A DNA stretch of 64,000 nucleotides, from positions 150,959,900 to 151,023,899 of the forward strand of contig OY757013.1 in assembly GCA_963580285.1 (NCBI GenBank), in the 5' to 3' direction. The DNA is from Lucinisca nassula. Taxonomy: Eukaryota > Mollusca > Bivalvia > Lucinida > Lucinidae. The notes under the pieces are model-generated. The model searched no databases. It was not told the origin of the DNA and was given only the letters and a program-made list of their open reading frames with translations. Positions within the stretch are counted from its first letter, which is position 1, and the number at the start of each line of letters is the position of its first letter. This document shows positions 14,401 through 25,479 of the stretch, in pieces. A program made the translations under genes and the position numbers.

Positions 14401-17400
14401 TTGGAGTTTAACGGCACATTCAACACTGTTCAGGTCATTTTGAGCTGGTCAGTTTACTTATCCACACTTTTCCTGGGCAGGCTTTTTTTTTTAAACATTG
14501 GCCATAATTTAGATTGGTAAGTGTACGACAGGCTGGTTCTCTGACTTCGTAAAATATTGCGACCACTCTATCGTTCACCCTAATGGTCAAGTTTTTTTCT
14601 CAAGAACTATAAAAGCTTCATTAATGATACCTGGTAGAAACTTGTATCTCTGGATGGCAAGATAAATGCAAGCATCCATATTTGACCTTGACCTAAATTT
14701 CATGGTTCACTGACTTTGTAAAATATTGTGACCACCCTAGCGTTCACCCAAATGGTCAAGTTAATTTCTCAAGGACTATAAGAGCTTCATTAATAATACT
14801 TGGTATAATCTTGTAACTGGGGGTGGCAAGTTAAATGCAAGCATCCATATTTGACTTGACCTGCATTTTATGGTTCACTGACTTCGTAAAATATTGCGAC
14901 CACCCTAGCGTTTACCCAAGTGGTCAAGTTAATTTCTCAAGAACTATAAGAACGACATTAATGATACTTGGTACAAACTTGTATCTGGAGATGGAAACTT
15001 AAATGCAAGCATCCATATTTGACCTTGACCTACATTTTATGGTTCACTGACTTTGTAAAATATTACAACCACCCTAGCGTTCACCCTAATGGTTAAGTTC
15101 ATTTCTCAAGAGTTATTTGAACTTCATTAACGATACTTAGTTCAATCTTGCATTTAAGAATGGCAACTTTTATGCAAGCATCTATGTTTGACCTTGACCT
15201 AGATGTCATGGTTCGGTGACTTTTCGCCCCCACAAGTGCGACATAGCCTTCGGCGGAATTCTGGTCCTCTTTCTCCTGTCCCTCACTTTCATCTCCTCTA
15301 CTATCTCTTATCACTATTCTCCCTTTCTCTGAGAGACGACTCGAAATGACCCACAAGGGGTTCACCGGTTGATGTGTTATTAAACCCAATTCCGTCAATA
15401 ATTTAAAACCTCCACTGTTTCAGAGCAATGTTGAATGTTGAGAGGTGGAAAGAGGCACGACAGCCAGAAATATCCCTGTCAGAGGAAGAAGAGTGTGAAC
15501 CAGTGTTTGGACATTTTCTCAAGTAAGTTCAGTGATGCATCTAGGCTCTGAGCTTATACTAAAAAAATTTATTAGCTCACCTGTACAAAGAACATGGGCA
15601 GCTATTACAGTCATACCGGTCGTCCATGTGCATGTGTCTGTTCCTGTCAGACTGTGTTAAAAGTTTTCAAGTGCTTATATCTCAACAGTCCCTTGTCACA
15701 GTGCATTCATATTTAGAACTATGATGCCCAGGAGGGTCTTCTGAGATGACCCCATTTTCAGTTGGACAGGGATTATAGAAAAGCAAACAGGAAGTCCCAA
15801 AAGTTGTCTCCCTTTGAAAAATAGCGAAAATATACCAGTGTTCCCATTCCCCTTAAATGTGCAGCTATGCGCAGCAAACTAATAAGACAAGAGCATGAAG
15901 CTCCCTCAAGGACTCCGCTACATATCTGAATACACAAATGCAAAGGCTTTGCTGAGAGTGAGCTGATAAGTTTCATTTAGCCATACCACCCCCCCCCCCC
16001 CTGAACTCAAGGTCAAGGTCACAGACATAGAAATTTTATGTTATGTCTTTTGAGAGCTCATATATCCTGAACCATTTGATGGATTTGCTTCATATTTGGA
16101 ATGATGATAGATACAGGTCAAAAGTTTCATTTAGCCATAATCCCGCCCCTGCCTCATTACCTTAAGGTGAAGGTTGCAGACTTAGAGAAATGTTTAATTT
16201 CAACTTTTTTTAACGTTTCCAAACCATTTGTTAGATTGAGTTCCTATTTGGTATGATGATACTTATTTTTCCAAGGTTTAATCAGCAATACACCAATTTA
16301 TGCCAGTGACCTCAAGGACACTTTTCCAGATGAGTTATGCTGTCCAATGACATGTGTTGTTGTAATATGAGTTTTTTGTGGGGTGGGGTCGAGGTAGGTC
16401 CCTGGGCGGGGGGCATCTGTGTCATATTGACACATTTCTAGTTTATGTTATCTATATAATACATTTTTGTTTGACACAGTTTTTAGCCCTTATCCTGCTG
16501 AACATGACAACCCCTAACTTTGTAAACATCTGATCAAGATCTACACTTCAGATAAGATGGCTTCTGAAGCAGTCAAGAAGCCAACTGACCAAAATCTACA
16601 TGTTTGTCATGCAGTTTGTGAATTCAAGCAATTTGATAGGTTGATAGTCAGAAATGGGTGTTGCTATATTAATTTATTCAGCAGGATAAGAGTTAATTGA
16701 CAGTTTCTCCTTTGGACCCCAACAACAGGGTTATTAAAAGGTTGTGATGTACTTTTTTATTTCAGATACATCTACACAGGTATAGTAGATCTGACTACCG
16801 ACAGTGTTTTACCCATCCTACTCCTGGCTGACAAATATAGCATCCCTACTCTACAGGAAGCCTGTGTTGAGTATATGATGAGACACATTGTAGAATCACC
16901 TGACACGAATCGTACACTGTCCTGGTGTCAGTATTCAAGAATGACCGGGAACAAACTTCTTGCAGAAAGCTGTACAAAATTCATCTTGTCTAATTTTGAT
17001 ATTGTTTTGAAGGCTGCAGACTGGGCAGAACTTACTGCTGCAGAAATAACTGAATTTTTGAGTAGCTCAGATGTGATTGTGAATAGTGAGTTTGAGCTGT
17101 GGAATGAGCTGGTGAGATGGTTTACAAGTGAAAATAACATAGACTACTTGAAGTCAAACTTAGTGAATATTGTTCCTTTGCTGCGGTTTACAATGATTCC
17201 GCCAAAGAATTTGTTGGAAATTGAAGGATCTGAACTTTGTTGTGAACATAGAGAAGTGTTTGCTGAAAAGCTTAACAAAGCTTACCGACATCATTCGTTG
17301 CTCTTTGACCAGGTAGAAATGGAATCTGGTGTGGAGAAATTCCGTAACTACAGTTCAGAGTTATATGGACTGTGTAATGATATGTCATTACTAAATTACC

Positions 17401-17864
17401 CATCCATTGGAAAGATTGAGAGTAAGATTAGCAAGACTATTTCAGTCCCCCTTCAGTTTGAATCTCAAGGTCGTCCCAAGAAACAGAAGAATGTAGTCAA
17501 TTTTGAAGTGTCCTTCTGGCCGAAAGGCTATTATACAACCTTCACATTGTATGGGAACCACATGGGTCGGCAGTCTGACTGCACCACTCTCATCATACGG
17601 CGGGTAAACCCATCAAAACCATTGCCACCTATGGAAACTACCATCACTTTGATTATCTATGGGATGAAAAATGGAATCAAATATGTGGCATTTACATACA
17701 CAAAATCCCACACATTTACACAAGAATCAAATGTGTTAAATGAGGAGAACGTGATTAAGTTGAAAAATTTGGTCGGTGACAATTCACCGTACCTGATAAA
17801 TGGAAACCTGGATACAAAAATCTTCATCAAAATTCAAACCATAGTTCAACAGAATCAAGATTAA
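11222..17864 (+). CDS. BTBD17: BTBD17-like BTB-BACK protein, three coding exons
   Basis: Spliced gene, join(11222..11442, 15424..15522, 16766..17864), 1419 nt, 472 residues plus stop. All junctions are GT-AG and the frame is kept across both introns. The BTB/POZ fold starts near residue 47 (SDVILRVGDDRFFAHK) and continues through exon 2 into the start of exon 3 (YIYTGIVD, LLLADKYSIPTLQEACVEY). A BACK-type segment follows at about 160-227 (SWCQYSRMTGNKLLAESC ... FELWNELVRWF). The last ~200 residues form the BTBD17-type C-terminal region, which is not a Kelch repeat. Length matches vertebrate BTBD17 (about 480 residues). The family is thought to act as CUL3 adaptor or scaffold proteins; Drosophila Tango10 is, as I recall, a relative. 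Unlike vertebrate BTBD17, no N-terminal signal peptide is visible from this Met. A 5' UTR acceptor (TCTATTTTCAG) lies just upstream, with no in-frame stop between it and the ATG, so an upstream exon could extend the N terminus. Assignment rests on remembered family features. Confidence 0.88.
11479..12870 (-). repeat. Hairpin-capped array, family Q, in BTBD17 intron 1
   Basis: Begins with hairpin TATGTCTCCCC...GGGGAGACATA (11479-11507). Imperfect units follow, containing GGTCAATAACTTTCTTATTT, GGATTTTGAAATTACTTGGC and AGAGGTCAAAGGTC. Same family as 47994-50556. The far end is replaced by a SINE-A. Confidence 0.75.
12873..13140 (-). mobile_element. SINE-A, copy 3 (intronic)
   Basis: Family sequence from TTTGAGGTTTAACTCCTTGT to GCCCAGATGGGCGGGG, with a short deletion in the middle. 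Lies in BTBD17 intron 1. Confidence 0.65.
13224..13300 (+). mobile_element. MITE-M3 fragment
   Basis: CCCATTTTGTACTGAATGGA ... TTTCAAAATTTAGGGGTGTC is the left third of the M3 element found at 57057-57285. Confidence 0.6.
13305..13690 (-). repeat. Hairpin-capped array fragment, family P
   Basis: Starts TTTTTATGTCCCCGGAATCA with the hairpin partner GGGGGGCATA. It then carries degraded units (ACATTGGGCAGAACTTTTGA, TGACCTTGACATTTGACC). Related to 21285-22475. Confidence 0.6.
13716..13938 (+). mobile_element. SINE-B (tRNA-derived), BTBD17 intron 1
   Basis: A box AAGCTCAGTGGTTAACCC, B box GTGGGTTCAAATC (13768-13780), then TCCTTGGGCAAGACACG and GAAAGAATGTGCACTGTACT, ending in poly-A. Fragments of the same 3' part occur near 26450, 28150 and 41230. 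Confidence 0.8.
14535..15265 (+). repeat. Tandem array, ~166 bp unit (family U), BTBD17 intron 1
   Basis: Units start near 14540, 14704, 14872 and 15040 with GACTTTGTAAAATATTGYGA. Each includes TTTCTCAAGAACTATAAGAG and TTTGACCTTGACCTA. Terminates at 15220-15265 with GCGACATAGCCTTCGGCGGA. Other copies at 26640-27510 and, inverted, 55785-56470. Confidence 0.85.
15424..15522 (+). CDS. BTBD17: BTBD17-like exon 2 (BTB core)
   Basis: A 99 nt exon between acceptor CACTGTTTCAG and donor AA|GTAAGT. It completes codon 74 and encodes MLNVERWKEARQPEISL and an acidic EEEECEPVFGHFL segment, the expected middle of a BTB domain. Both flanking introns are filled with repeats. Confidence 0.85.
15570..16440 (-). 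repeat. Degraded composite repeat in BTBD17 intron 2
   Basis: The left edge TTAGCTCACCTGTACAAAGA and right edge GGGGCATCTGTGTCATATTG, ACACATTTCTAGTTT match the termini of hairpin-capped elements. The right edge is a family Q start on the minus strand. The interior is diverged. Confidence 0.5.
16482..16696 (-). mobile_element. MITE-M1 copy, BTBD17 intron 2
   Basis: Imperfect TIRs TAGCCCTTATCCTGCTGAA / TTCAGCAGGATAAGAGTTAA, with a degenerate central palindrome AGATGGCTTCTGAAGC. Ends 69 bp before the terminal exon. Confidence 0.65.
16766..17864 (+). CDS. BTBD17: BTBD17-like terminal exon
   Basis: This exon follows acceptor TTTTTTATTTCAG. It completes codon 107, then encodes the end of the BTB domain, the BACK domain and the C-terminal domain, ending at TAA 17862-17864. 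One long uninterrupted exon carries about 77% of the protein. Confidence 0.88.
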
Positions 17865-17932
17865 ACAATTTACAAGTTCAGCTCAGATTTTGTGTTTGAT
17901 TATCATTTTTTTATTGAAGTTGTTGATGATAC

Positions 17933-17938
17933 ATTAAA
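17933..17938 (+). terminator. Possible polyadenylation signal ATTAAA of the BTBD17-like gene
   Basis: ATTAAA lies 69 nt after the stop codon and just before a MITE that starts at 17962. The 3' UTR would then be short. No canonical AATAAA was seen closer. Confidence 0.4.
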
Positions 17939-17961
17939 CATTGATTATTGAACTACTGATA

Positions 17962-18176
17962 TTAACCCTTTTTGTACCAAATGGAATCTTCCTCCTAAAA
18001 TACAGCAGGAGTCCATTTCAAAATTAAGGGATGTCTGATTTTATTTTTACAAAATTGATTTGGAAAATGGCTGAAATTTTGGTAAATAGAGTAGGCCCTG
18101 ATCTGAGACGCCGCAGTCTGGGGCGTCTGATCTTGGCCTGTACTGTTTGTCAGGGTTCCGTTTTGGGGTTGGTTAA
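17962..18176 (+). mobile_element. MITE-M3 copy, downstream of BTBD17
   Basis: TTAACCCTTTTTGTACCAAA at the left. The core palindrome GCCCTGATCTGAGACGCC..GGCGTCTGATC is at 18090-18145. The right TIR is degraded (GGTTAA). Confidence 0.65.
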
Positions 18177-18468
18177 TGGAGTTAGAAGCTGGCTTGCAAA
18201 ATATATACCGTATTGATTATGATATATGAAAATGACCCTGATCTAAGCATTTTAAATACTCTTATTTAATTTATCATTAGGAGTAAAATATTACCATAAT
18301 GCTTGTTACTTATATAGACAAAAGTTTAATCAATCATGGTCGGGGATAATCATTTATGCGCTTATTTGCCTTACATGCCAATCACAACAATTTTCAGCGG
18401 CTTTAAATTGTCCTCTGCTGGTGACTTTAAAAGTCATTTTGCTAACCGTGCAAAGTTTGCACCGCAAA

Positions 18469-18683
18469 CCACTGTGGATCAGTCATAAAGCATTAGATTT
18501 GAGATCGACAGGTAGCTGGTTCAATCCCCTCAAGCGGCTAGTTGTTGTTTCCTTGAGCAAGAGACTTTATCCACATTGCTTAGTACTGGTTCCTACCCAG
18601 GAAAAGATGGCCACATTGAAGATTAGTACTAGAACCAAATGTGTTACCCTCTATATATAAATAAGCACTATTAATATTATTAC
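18469..18683 (+). mobile_element. SINE-C (tRNA-derived), copy 1
   Basis: ACTGTGGATCAGTCATAAAG (A box region), B box GGTTCAATCCCC (18518-18529), TTGTTTCCTTGAGCAAGAGA, TTAGTACTGGTTCCTACCCA, and an (ATT)-rich tail. Matches 55851-56065. Confidence 0.78.
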
Positions 18684-18865
18684 TACAGTCAAACCTGTCA
18701 TAGTGGCCACCTCTATTAAGCAACCAACCTGTCTTAGGCAAGCAAGCATTTGGTTCCCCAAAAAGGCAAATGCATTAAAATTAACCTGTATTAAGCAAGC
18801 ACCTGTCTTAAGCAAGCACATTTTGATTATCCCTGAGGTGCTTGCTTAACACAGGTTGGACTGTA
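18684..18865. mobile_element. MITE with TACAGTCAAACCTGT terminal inverted repeats
   Basis: 15 bp TIRs TACAGTCAAACCTGT / ACAGGTTGGACTGTA. The interior is built of repeated TTAAGCAAGCACCTGTC words. It abuts the SINE-C tail. Confidence 0.75.
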
Positions 18866-19331
18866 AAATTCAGCCCACCACATGTTAACAATGTTTCTGC
18901 TGAGGAGTAAAGTCCACATTAGTGAAATAAGTTAACCCTTTATGTGCTGCAGAAAATTATATAGCAGACAGCACTGTAGGGTTGTTGTTTTTTTTTTCAG
19001 CGAAAAATAAGGCTGGTCTTTGCTTGTAATGTTCCTGAAAAATGAAAAAAAGATTTTGAAAATGCTGTCTGCTAAAACAGATTGACATGTTAAAGAAAAA
19101 ATGGCTGTTTGTGGTCACAAAAATGTATAAATTATATGGCAAATGGCAATTATTATTCAGCTGCAACAGTTTCAGGATCCGCGTTTAAGGGGAGTGGATG
19201 TACTCTTAACATTTTCTGCCATTTCTTGCATGGGTGACAACTCTTGTGACTTCCTGTATACTCTGTAGACAGACACTCTTGGAAAAAGAAGTCAACTCTT
19301 AACCTATTTTGTTCTGATGGGAGTATTCTCC

Positions 19332-19560
19332 TTAACCCATTTCAGACTGGAAACCCCTAAACGGGTACCGTGGCAAACAGTGCAGGCCCAGATCAGACAC
19401 CGCAGAACGCGGCATCTGATCAGGGTCTACACTGTTTGCTAAAAGTTCAGTCATTTTCCAAATAAATTTTCATGAAAACACAACCCGACACCCCTAAATT
19501 TCGAAATGGACTCCTGCTATTTATAAGGAGGAAGATTCCATTTGGTACTAAAAGGGTTAA
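19332..19560 (-). mobile_element. MITE-M3 copy
   Basis: TTAACCCATTTCAGACTGGA at the left and GGTACTAAAAGGGTTAA at the right, with the core palindrome at 19373-19438. Opposite orientation to 57057-57285. A partial second copy follows to about 19720. Confidence 0.7.
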
Positions 19561-19961
19561 TATAGCAGCAGGATTTTGAAATTTATGGATGTCAGGTTCA
19601 GTTAGGTTTAGAACATTTTTGTTTAGTAAATGGTTGAACTTTCTGCAAACAATTAAGGCCCTGATCAGATGCAGTGTTCGGCGGCATCTGGTCAGGACCT
19701 GCACTGTTTGCCAATGACCTGTTTTGCAGTTTACTGTACAAAATGAGTCAAAGGAAACAATTGTCTTTGTCCACTCCAACTGATAAGGGAAACAATTTGT
19801 TTTGATAGAGTTACTGCCCCTGAAGGTGTATTCATTCCCCTTATAGTGTGTTTAATCCTGAATTATGTTGTAATGGAGAGTGTTATATGTTATAAAGAAG
19901 AATTTGAGTATGTATAGAAAAAAAAAAAAAGTAAAATATATACAAGAATAATATACTGTTA

Positions 19962-20092
19962 TTAATCAAGTAATTTCGTATTGGTCCAGTTACAGGTCCT
20001 AGGTCTGCTGTATTGGCCCGAGGCCGAAGGCCGAGGCCAATACAGCTGACCGAGGACCTGTAACTTGGCCAATACCAATTACTTGATTAATG
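19962..20092. repeat. Long inverted repeat (58 bp arms)
   Basis: The arms begin ATTAATCAAGTAATT on each strand and meet at CGAGGCCGAAGGCCGAG. Most positions match. Could be a foldback MITE. Confidence 0.75.
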
Positions 20093-20298
20093 ACAATTTT
20101 ATTAATTCACGCAGTTAAAAAACATGATTTAGAATTTTGACCTTTGGTTAATATTGGTTGACCTGGTGAAATACAGGATAATCAATTAATAATGTTCAAT
20201 ACGTGTACAGGGAATCAAATGAAGCTATGCTGTAATGTTCAAGAAGTCTTATTCCCTCAGAACATTAACCCATAAAATGCCAATCATGACAATTGTTG

Positions 20299-20598
20299 GC
20301 CCCCGCCAATCGGGGCTTGAAGAAATAGATGATCTGCATGATGCTTCCCTGCAGAGCTGAAACTGACCACACACGAGTACTGGTAAACTGCTTAGAGGAT
20401 CTAAGCCTGCCGAGGCAAAGCGGTGCGAGTCAGACCGTTCATGCTTTTAAACTCTGTTGGCTTCATTGGGCGACAGGGCTTGAGATGTCATTTCATCTCA
20501 GTGTTGGGTAAAAGTCCCACAAAATTGGAAGCAATGTCTCCAAAATGACCTATACAGTGTTGACGGGGAGGTTAAATCTCAAATCAAACAAAACAAAC
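20299..20598 (+). mobile_element. SINE-A, copy 4 (sense orientation)
   Basis: Reads from GCCCCCGCCAATCGGGGCTT to GTTAAATCTCAAATCAAAC then AAAACAAAC, showing the A-rich 3' tail in sense. Confidence 0.7.
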
Positions 20599-20904
20599 AT
20601 GACAATTGTTGTCTGCTTTGTCGTCTGCAGGTCACTGATACTTTAAAAGTCACTTTTGCAAACAGTGTGAATCCAGATCAGACTGCTTCTCAAGGAGCAG
20701 TCTGATCTGGGTCTACACTGCCTGTATGCAGAAGTATTTTTAAAATGTAGATTCAGCAGACAGCGTAAGCGGACAACATTTTGAGATGTTTTTTTTCTCG
20801 TTATCTGAAGGGTTAATGGGACAAAGTGTTCAACATATTATAGTTCCAGTTTAGGAGGAGACACAAGGATAGTTAAGGGATAATCTTTATTACTGTATTT
20901 CTTG

Positions 20905-20963
20905 TGTTGTGGATATCTGTTAGGATTGCCTCACTGAGGCATATCTAACAGATATCCACAACA
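20905..20963. repeat. Palindrome related to the MITE-H core
   Basis: TGTTGTGGATATCTGTTAGG..TGCCTCACTGAGGCA..AACAGATATCCACAACA: near-perfect arms with the same GCCTCA.TGAGGC centre as MITE-H. Confidence 0.7.
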
Positions 20964-21284
20964 TTTATTTTTTTAAAGAGAATTAAGAAAAGTTATACAA
21001 AAACTGCCCTCAATACTAGTCATCTGGAATAAAAATGCATGGAAAAAATCCCACTTCATATACAGAAGAGGGGGATTTGCAGTAGAATAAATAGTTTCAT
21101 ATCTGTATTCCAAACATAGATTGTGTGTGCTATCATAGCTGCAGTGTTGCTCTAGCAAGCACCCAGAATCTATTTTAGGAGCATAAGAAAGATATCCATG
21201 CTCCCATTGTCATGAAAGATTTTATTATATTGCATAGCCTGATAGGTGTAATTTATTTAATGGCTTATGATAAATTGTTGGTTA

Positions 21285-22475
21285 TTTTTATGTCCCCGGT
21301 AGCGATAGCGGGGACATATTATTTTTGCCCTGTCTGTTTGTTTTATGGTTTGTACGGGGACAACTTTAACATTGGTCATAACTTTTGAACCGTTTGAGAT
21401 AGAGCATTCATATTTGGCATGAAGGTTCCTTGTGACAAGAGTTTCACATTCATGCAAAAAAAAATTGATCTGTGACCTTGACCTTTGACCTACTTAAAAG
21501 AAAAAAATAACATTGGTCATAACTTTTGAACCGCTTGAGATACCGCGTTCATATTTGTCATGTATGTTCCTTGTGACAAAAGCTTTACATTCATGCAAAA
21601 AAATTTGACCTGTGACCTTGACCTTTGACATTTTTGGTCCTAACTTTTGAACCGTTTGAGATAGAGCCTTCATATTTTACATGTACGTTCCTTGTGACAA
21701 GAGCTTTACAGCCACTCATTTTTTTTTTACCTGTGACCTTGACCTTTGGCATTTTGGTCATAACTTTTGAACCGTTTGAGATAGAGCCTTCTTATTTTAC
21801 ATGTAGGTTCCTTGTGACAAGAGCTTTACATTCACCAAAAAATTTTTTACCTGTGACCTTGACCTACATAAAAGAAAAATATAACTTTAGTCATAACTTT
21901 TGAACCGTCCGAGATACAACCTTCATATTTGGCATGTAGGTTCCTTGTGACAAGAGCTTTACATTCATACAAAAAATTTTGACCTGTGTCCTTGACCTTT
22001 GATGTACTTAAAAGAAAAAAACATTTAGGTCATAACGGTCAAACCATTTCGGATAGAGCCTTCATATTTGGCATGAAGGTTTCCTGTGATAAGAGCTGTG
22101 CATTCATGTAAAAAGTTTTGACCCTGACTTTAACCTATTTAAAAGAAAAAATAAAAATTTTATAACTTTTTAACTGTTTAAGATAGAGCCTTCATATTTG
22201 GCATGTAGGTTCCTTGTGACAGGAGCTTTACTTTCATGCAAACTTTTTTGACCTTTGACCTTGACCTACTTTAAAGATTTTTTTTTATTGTTCATAACTT
22301 TTGAACCGTTTAAGATAGAGCCTTCATATTTGGCATGTAAGTTCCTTGTGTGAAGGGCTTCCAACTCAAACAAAAAATCTTGACCTTTGACCTTGGCCTT
22401 GTACTGTGACCAACTTCAAGAAAAAAAATGACCATGCCCGGGGAAATGTTTGTGTTTCACAATTACATCTTGTTT
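21285..22475 (-). repeat. Hairpin-capped tandem array, family P, full copy
   Basis: On the minus strand it starts AACAAGATGTAATTGTGAAA, then ACACAAACATTTCCCCGGGC. About eight units follow (TTCAAAAGTTATGACCAA, GGTCAAAGGTCAAGGTCA). It ends with hairpin ATGTCCCCGCTATCGC/TACCGGGGACAT plus AAAAA (21290-21317). Confidence 0.8.
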
Positions 22476-22870
22476 ATTTCTGTCAAATGATGGTTTTTAT
22501 AAGGAATCAGCCTGTGCATACAAAAACATTAAAGTGTATGTGTGACCAGCAAAGGCTGATAAGCCTGAGCAGTTGCACAGTTTGATCTGAAATTTCAAAA
22601 GTCACCCACACATGTCATCTGTGGAACCTTACACATCCATATAGCTAATAGTGGAATACTGATATAGCTTGTCTGATCAGAGTCTTCGCATATACCTTGT
22701 CATCATATGTACCTCTTTGTTTGCATAGGCTTATGAAAAATATGTTTATGGGGCAGTAAACAGTACCAGCCTCGGAGAATTCTCAAGTTTTGTTTACCAA
22801 GATGGTTCTGTCCACCCTCACACCCATGTAAAATTCTTTTAGTGTTTCTTATCTAGGGGTCTACTCTTAA

Positions 22871-23215
22871 GGGAGGGTAGCTCAATGGTTAGTGCACTTG
22901 CCTCGGATGCTAGAGGCCCCCGGTTTGATCGCCGGCGGCGGTGATTATTGCAATGTCCGAACACGCTCCATTGGCAGCATTTGCAGGGATGCAGTGCAGG
23001 GATGAATGTCAAAACATCACCGTCTTTCGAATCGGGATGTTAAATGGAGGCCGTTGTGCAGGGAGAGTCATCCCCGTGCAGGTTAAAGATCCCTAGGGTA
23101 ATTACATGATTACTGTGTAGGCTTTTGTCCTGCAAACCTGGTGTGTACGTAATGTACACCTGCAAGTAATGGTCAAATGTGACTGATCCCAGTATTAGTA
23201 GATAGATAGACAGAA
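22871..23215 (+). mobile_element. SINE-T, copy 4
   Basis: GGGAGGGTAGCTCAATGGTT (A box) and CGGTTTGATCGCC (degraded B box). Long shared tail AGTAATGGTCAAATGTGACT, GATCCCAGTATTAG, TAGATAGATAGA. Confidence 0.83.
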
Positions 23216-23233
23216 AGGAAAGAAAGAATTTTG

Positions 23234-23487
23234 GGTGATTATTGCGGTGTCCGAACATACTCCATTGGCAGCATTTGCAAGGATGAATGTCAAAACATGC
23301 ACCGTCTTTCGGATCGGGATGTTAAATGGAGGCCGTTGTGCAGGGAGAGTCATCCCTGTGCAGGTTAAAGATCCCTAGCGTAATTACATGATTACTGTGT
23401 AGGCTTTTGTGGTGTGTACGTAATGTACACCTGAGTAATGGTCAAATGTGACTGATCCCAGTATTAGTAGATAGATAGACAGAAAGG
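23234..23487 (+). mobile_element. SINE-T, partial tandem copy
   Basis: Repeats the previous element from GGTGATTATTGCGGTGTCCG to the TAGATAGATAGACAGAAAGG tail and lacks the tRNA-like head. A tandem duplication within the SINE is more likely than a second insertion. Confidence 0.78.
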
Positions 23488-23610
23488 AGCGAATTCTCCT
23501 GAGGAGCAAAGTCTTTCCTTTAAGAATAGACCAAACTAGTGTATATGAAACCGGACAAGAAGTAAAGGAAATTGTCATCCTTGTCCATAGGGATCTACTA
23601 TTAAATAAAG

Positions 23611-23757
23611 GATCTTGCATGAGTGTTTATGTATTATTGAATTCATTTAACGAGTTGAGGAAAAGGGATAAAATGTGAGGCTTCCCCAGGCATTTTATGC
23701 CTTTTCCTTGATGAGTTTAATAAATTTTGCTAATACATAAGCACAAATGCAAGATTC
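23611..23757. mobile_element. Foldback/MITE, ~147 bp
   Basis: Imperfect inverted ends GATCTTGCATGAGTGTTTAT and GCACAAATGCAAGATT, with ACGAGTTGAGGAAAAGG / CCTTTTCCTTGATGAGTT inside. Confidence 0.6.
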
Positions 23758-24009
23758 TTTTTATCACATGACATTTAAAATGCATTTTATTCATGATTTG
23801 TTTTACAAAAATGTCAGTATTCCGCCATTAGTAAATGCGAAGTTGTTAAGGGTGTCGTATGTGTAACTTTACAGTGTTGTGTCTGACAAATTTGCATACT
23901 TAATCAGAATTTATTACATGGCATTATTACATTCTCAGACGCGACATCATATGAGATATCAAAATATTTGCTCCTTAGAACCAGTTAAACAAGTAATCAA
24001 GGAAGTTGT

Positions 24010-24955
24010 CTCCCTTTCACAAATGGACAGAAAATGGGCTAGAGGTGTATTCCTGGCACAATTCAGTAAAACAAGTGCTATAATGTTAGGTAAAAATATA
24101 ATACCGGTACATGTCTCATAATTTCAGAATATTGATCAGTTTATTGTAGTTATTTATTGCATTTTATAGAATTTTTTTTGACATTTTTTAATACTCATTT
24201 TTGCATGTGTTGCTTTGAACTTTACATTTAATATAGTTTGTTACTGTTATAAACTTTTTTTTGTGTATGATATTACTACACATAAAATATAAACCATTGC
24301 CTTTGATCTGTAATTTTTGGTCTTCAGAGCCCCAGATTCATAGAGAGCTTACAGGATAGACAGGATCTGCCATGCCAATACGAAAACACGCCTATTCAAA
24401 TACATTGCCACCTTTATCGCCGAAAAAATGAAGTTTTTAATATGAAAAATTATGATGTTTTTCTGCTCCAAAATATAGATTGTGGGTACTCGTTAGAAAC
24501 CGCCTCCCTTTCACAAATGGACAGAAAATGTACTAGAGGTGTATTCCTGGCACAATTCAGTAAAACAAGTGCTATAATGTTAGGTAAAAAATATAATACA
24601 TGTCTCATAATTTCAGAATATTGATCAGTTTATTGTAGTCATTTATTGCATTTTATAGAATTTTTTTTGTCATTTTTTAATACTCATTTTTGCATGTGTT
24701 GCTTTGAACTTTACATTTAATATATTTTGTTACTGTTATAAACTTTTTTTTGTGTATGATATTACTACACATAAAATATAAACCATTGCCTTTGATCTGT
24801 AATTTTTGGTCTTCAGAGCCCCAGATTCATAGAGAGCTTACAGGATAGACAGGATCTGCCATGCCAATACGAAAACACGCCTATTCAAATACATTGCCAC
24901 CTTTATTGCCCAAAAAATTAAGTTTTTAATATGAAAAATTATGATGTTTTTCTTA
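24010..24955. repeat. Recent ~494 bp tandem duplication
   Basis: 24010-24503 is repeated at 24504-24955 with very few differences (for example CTTTATCGCCG versus CTTTATTGCCC). The junction lies inside the left arm of a MITE-H palindrome. Confidence 0.9.
24382..24503. mobile_element. MITE-H, left half only
   Basis: From TACGAAAACACGCCTATTC to the left arm AATATAGATTGTGGGTACTC at 24471-24500, then cut by the duplication junction. Confidence 0.7.
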
Positions 24956-25155
24956 TTTCTGCTCAAAATATAGATTGTTAAATATAGATTGTTGGTACTC
25001 GTTAGAACTGCCTCATTGAGGCGGTTTCTAACGAGTACCCACAATCTATATTTTGGAGAAGAAATAAGAAAATAAGGTTTACCGCTGCAAATCCCAGTTT
25101 TACTATATAAAAGTGGGGTTCGAGAGGATCAAAATTATATAGATGCGTTTTTGTG
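24868..25155. mobile_element. MITE-H copy, complete
   Basis: TIRs TACGAAAACACGCCTAT / ATAGATGCGTTTTTGTGA. The central palindrome (24962-25060) is built from ATAGATTGTTGGTACTCGTT and its complement, with a short internal duplication of the left arm. Confidence 0.78.
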
Positions 25156-25479
25156 ATGCTTCATCGAACTTTTCTGAGGTCATTTTTTTGCCTGTTGCTT
25201 CAAACTTTACATTTGGTATACTTTGTTGAGGTATTTGTTAGAATCACCTCACTGCATCAATTCTTATTAATGTCCACAACATTTGTTTCAGTAATTAGAG
25301 AAAATGGTCTATTATTAACTTTTCTAATGCTACACCTTACTGGGATTGTTGTGTCAAATTCTTTGTAATGCCATTTTAAGGGGGTCCCCTGTATAAAACC
25401 ATTTCACATCATAAGAAGACTTTTATCATATATTGTCCTAGCAGCCATTGTTGGCTAATTCATGTTCAAATTTGTATAT

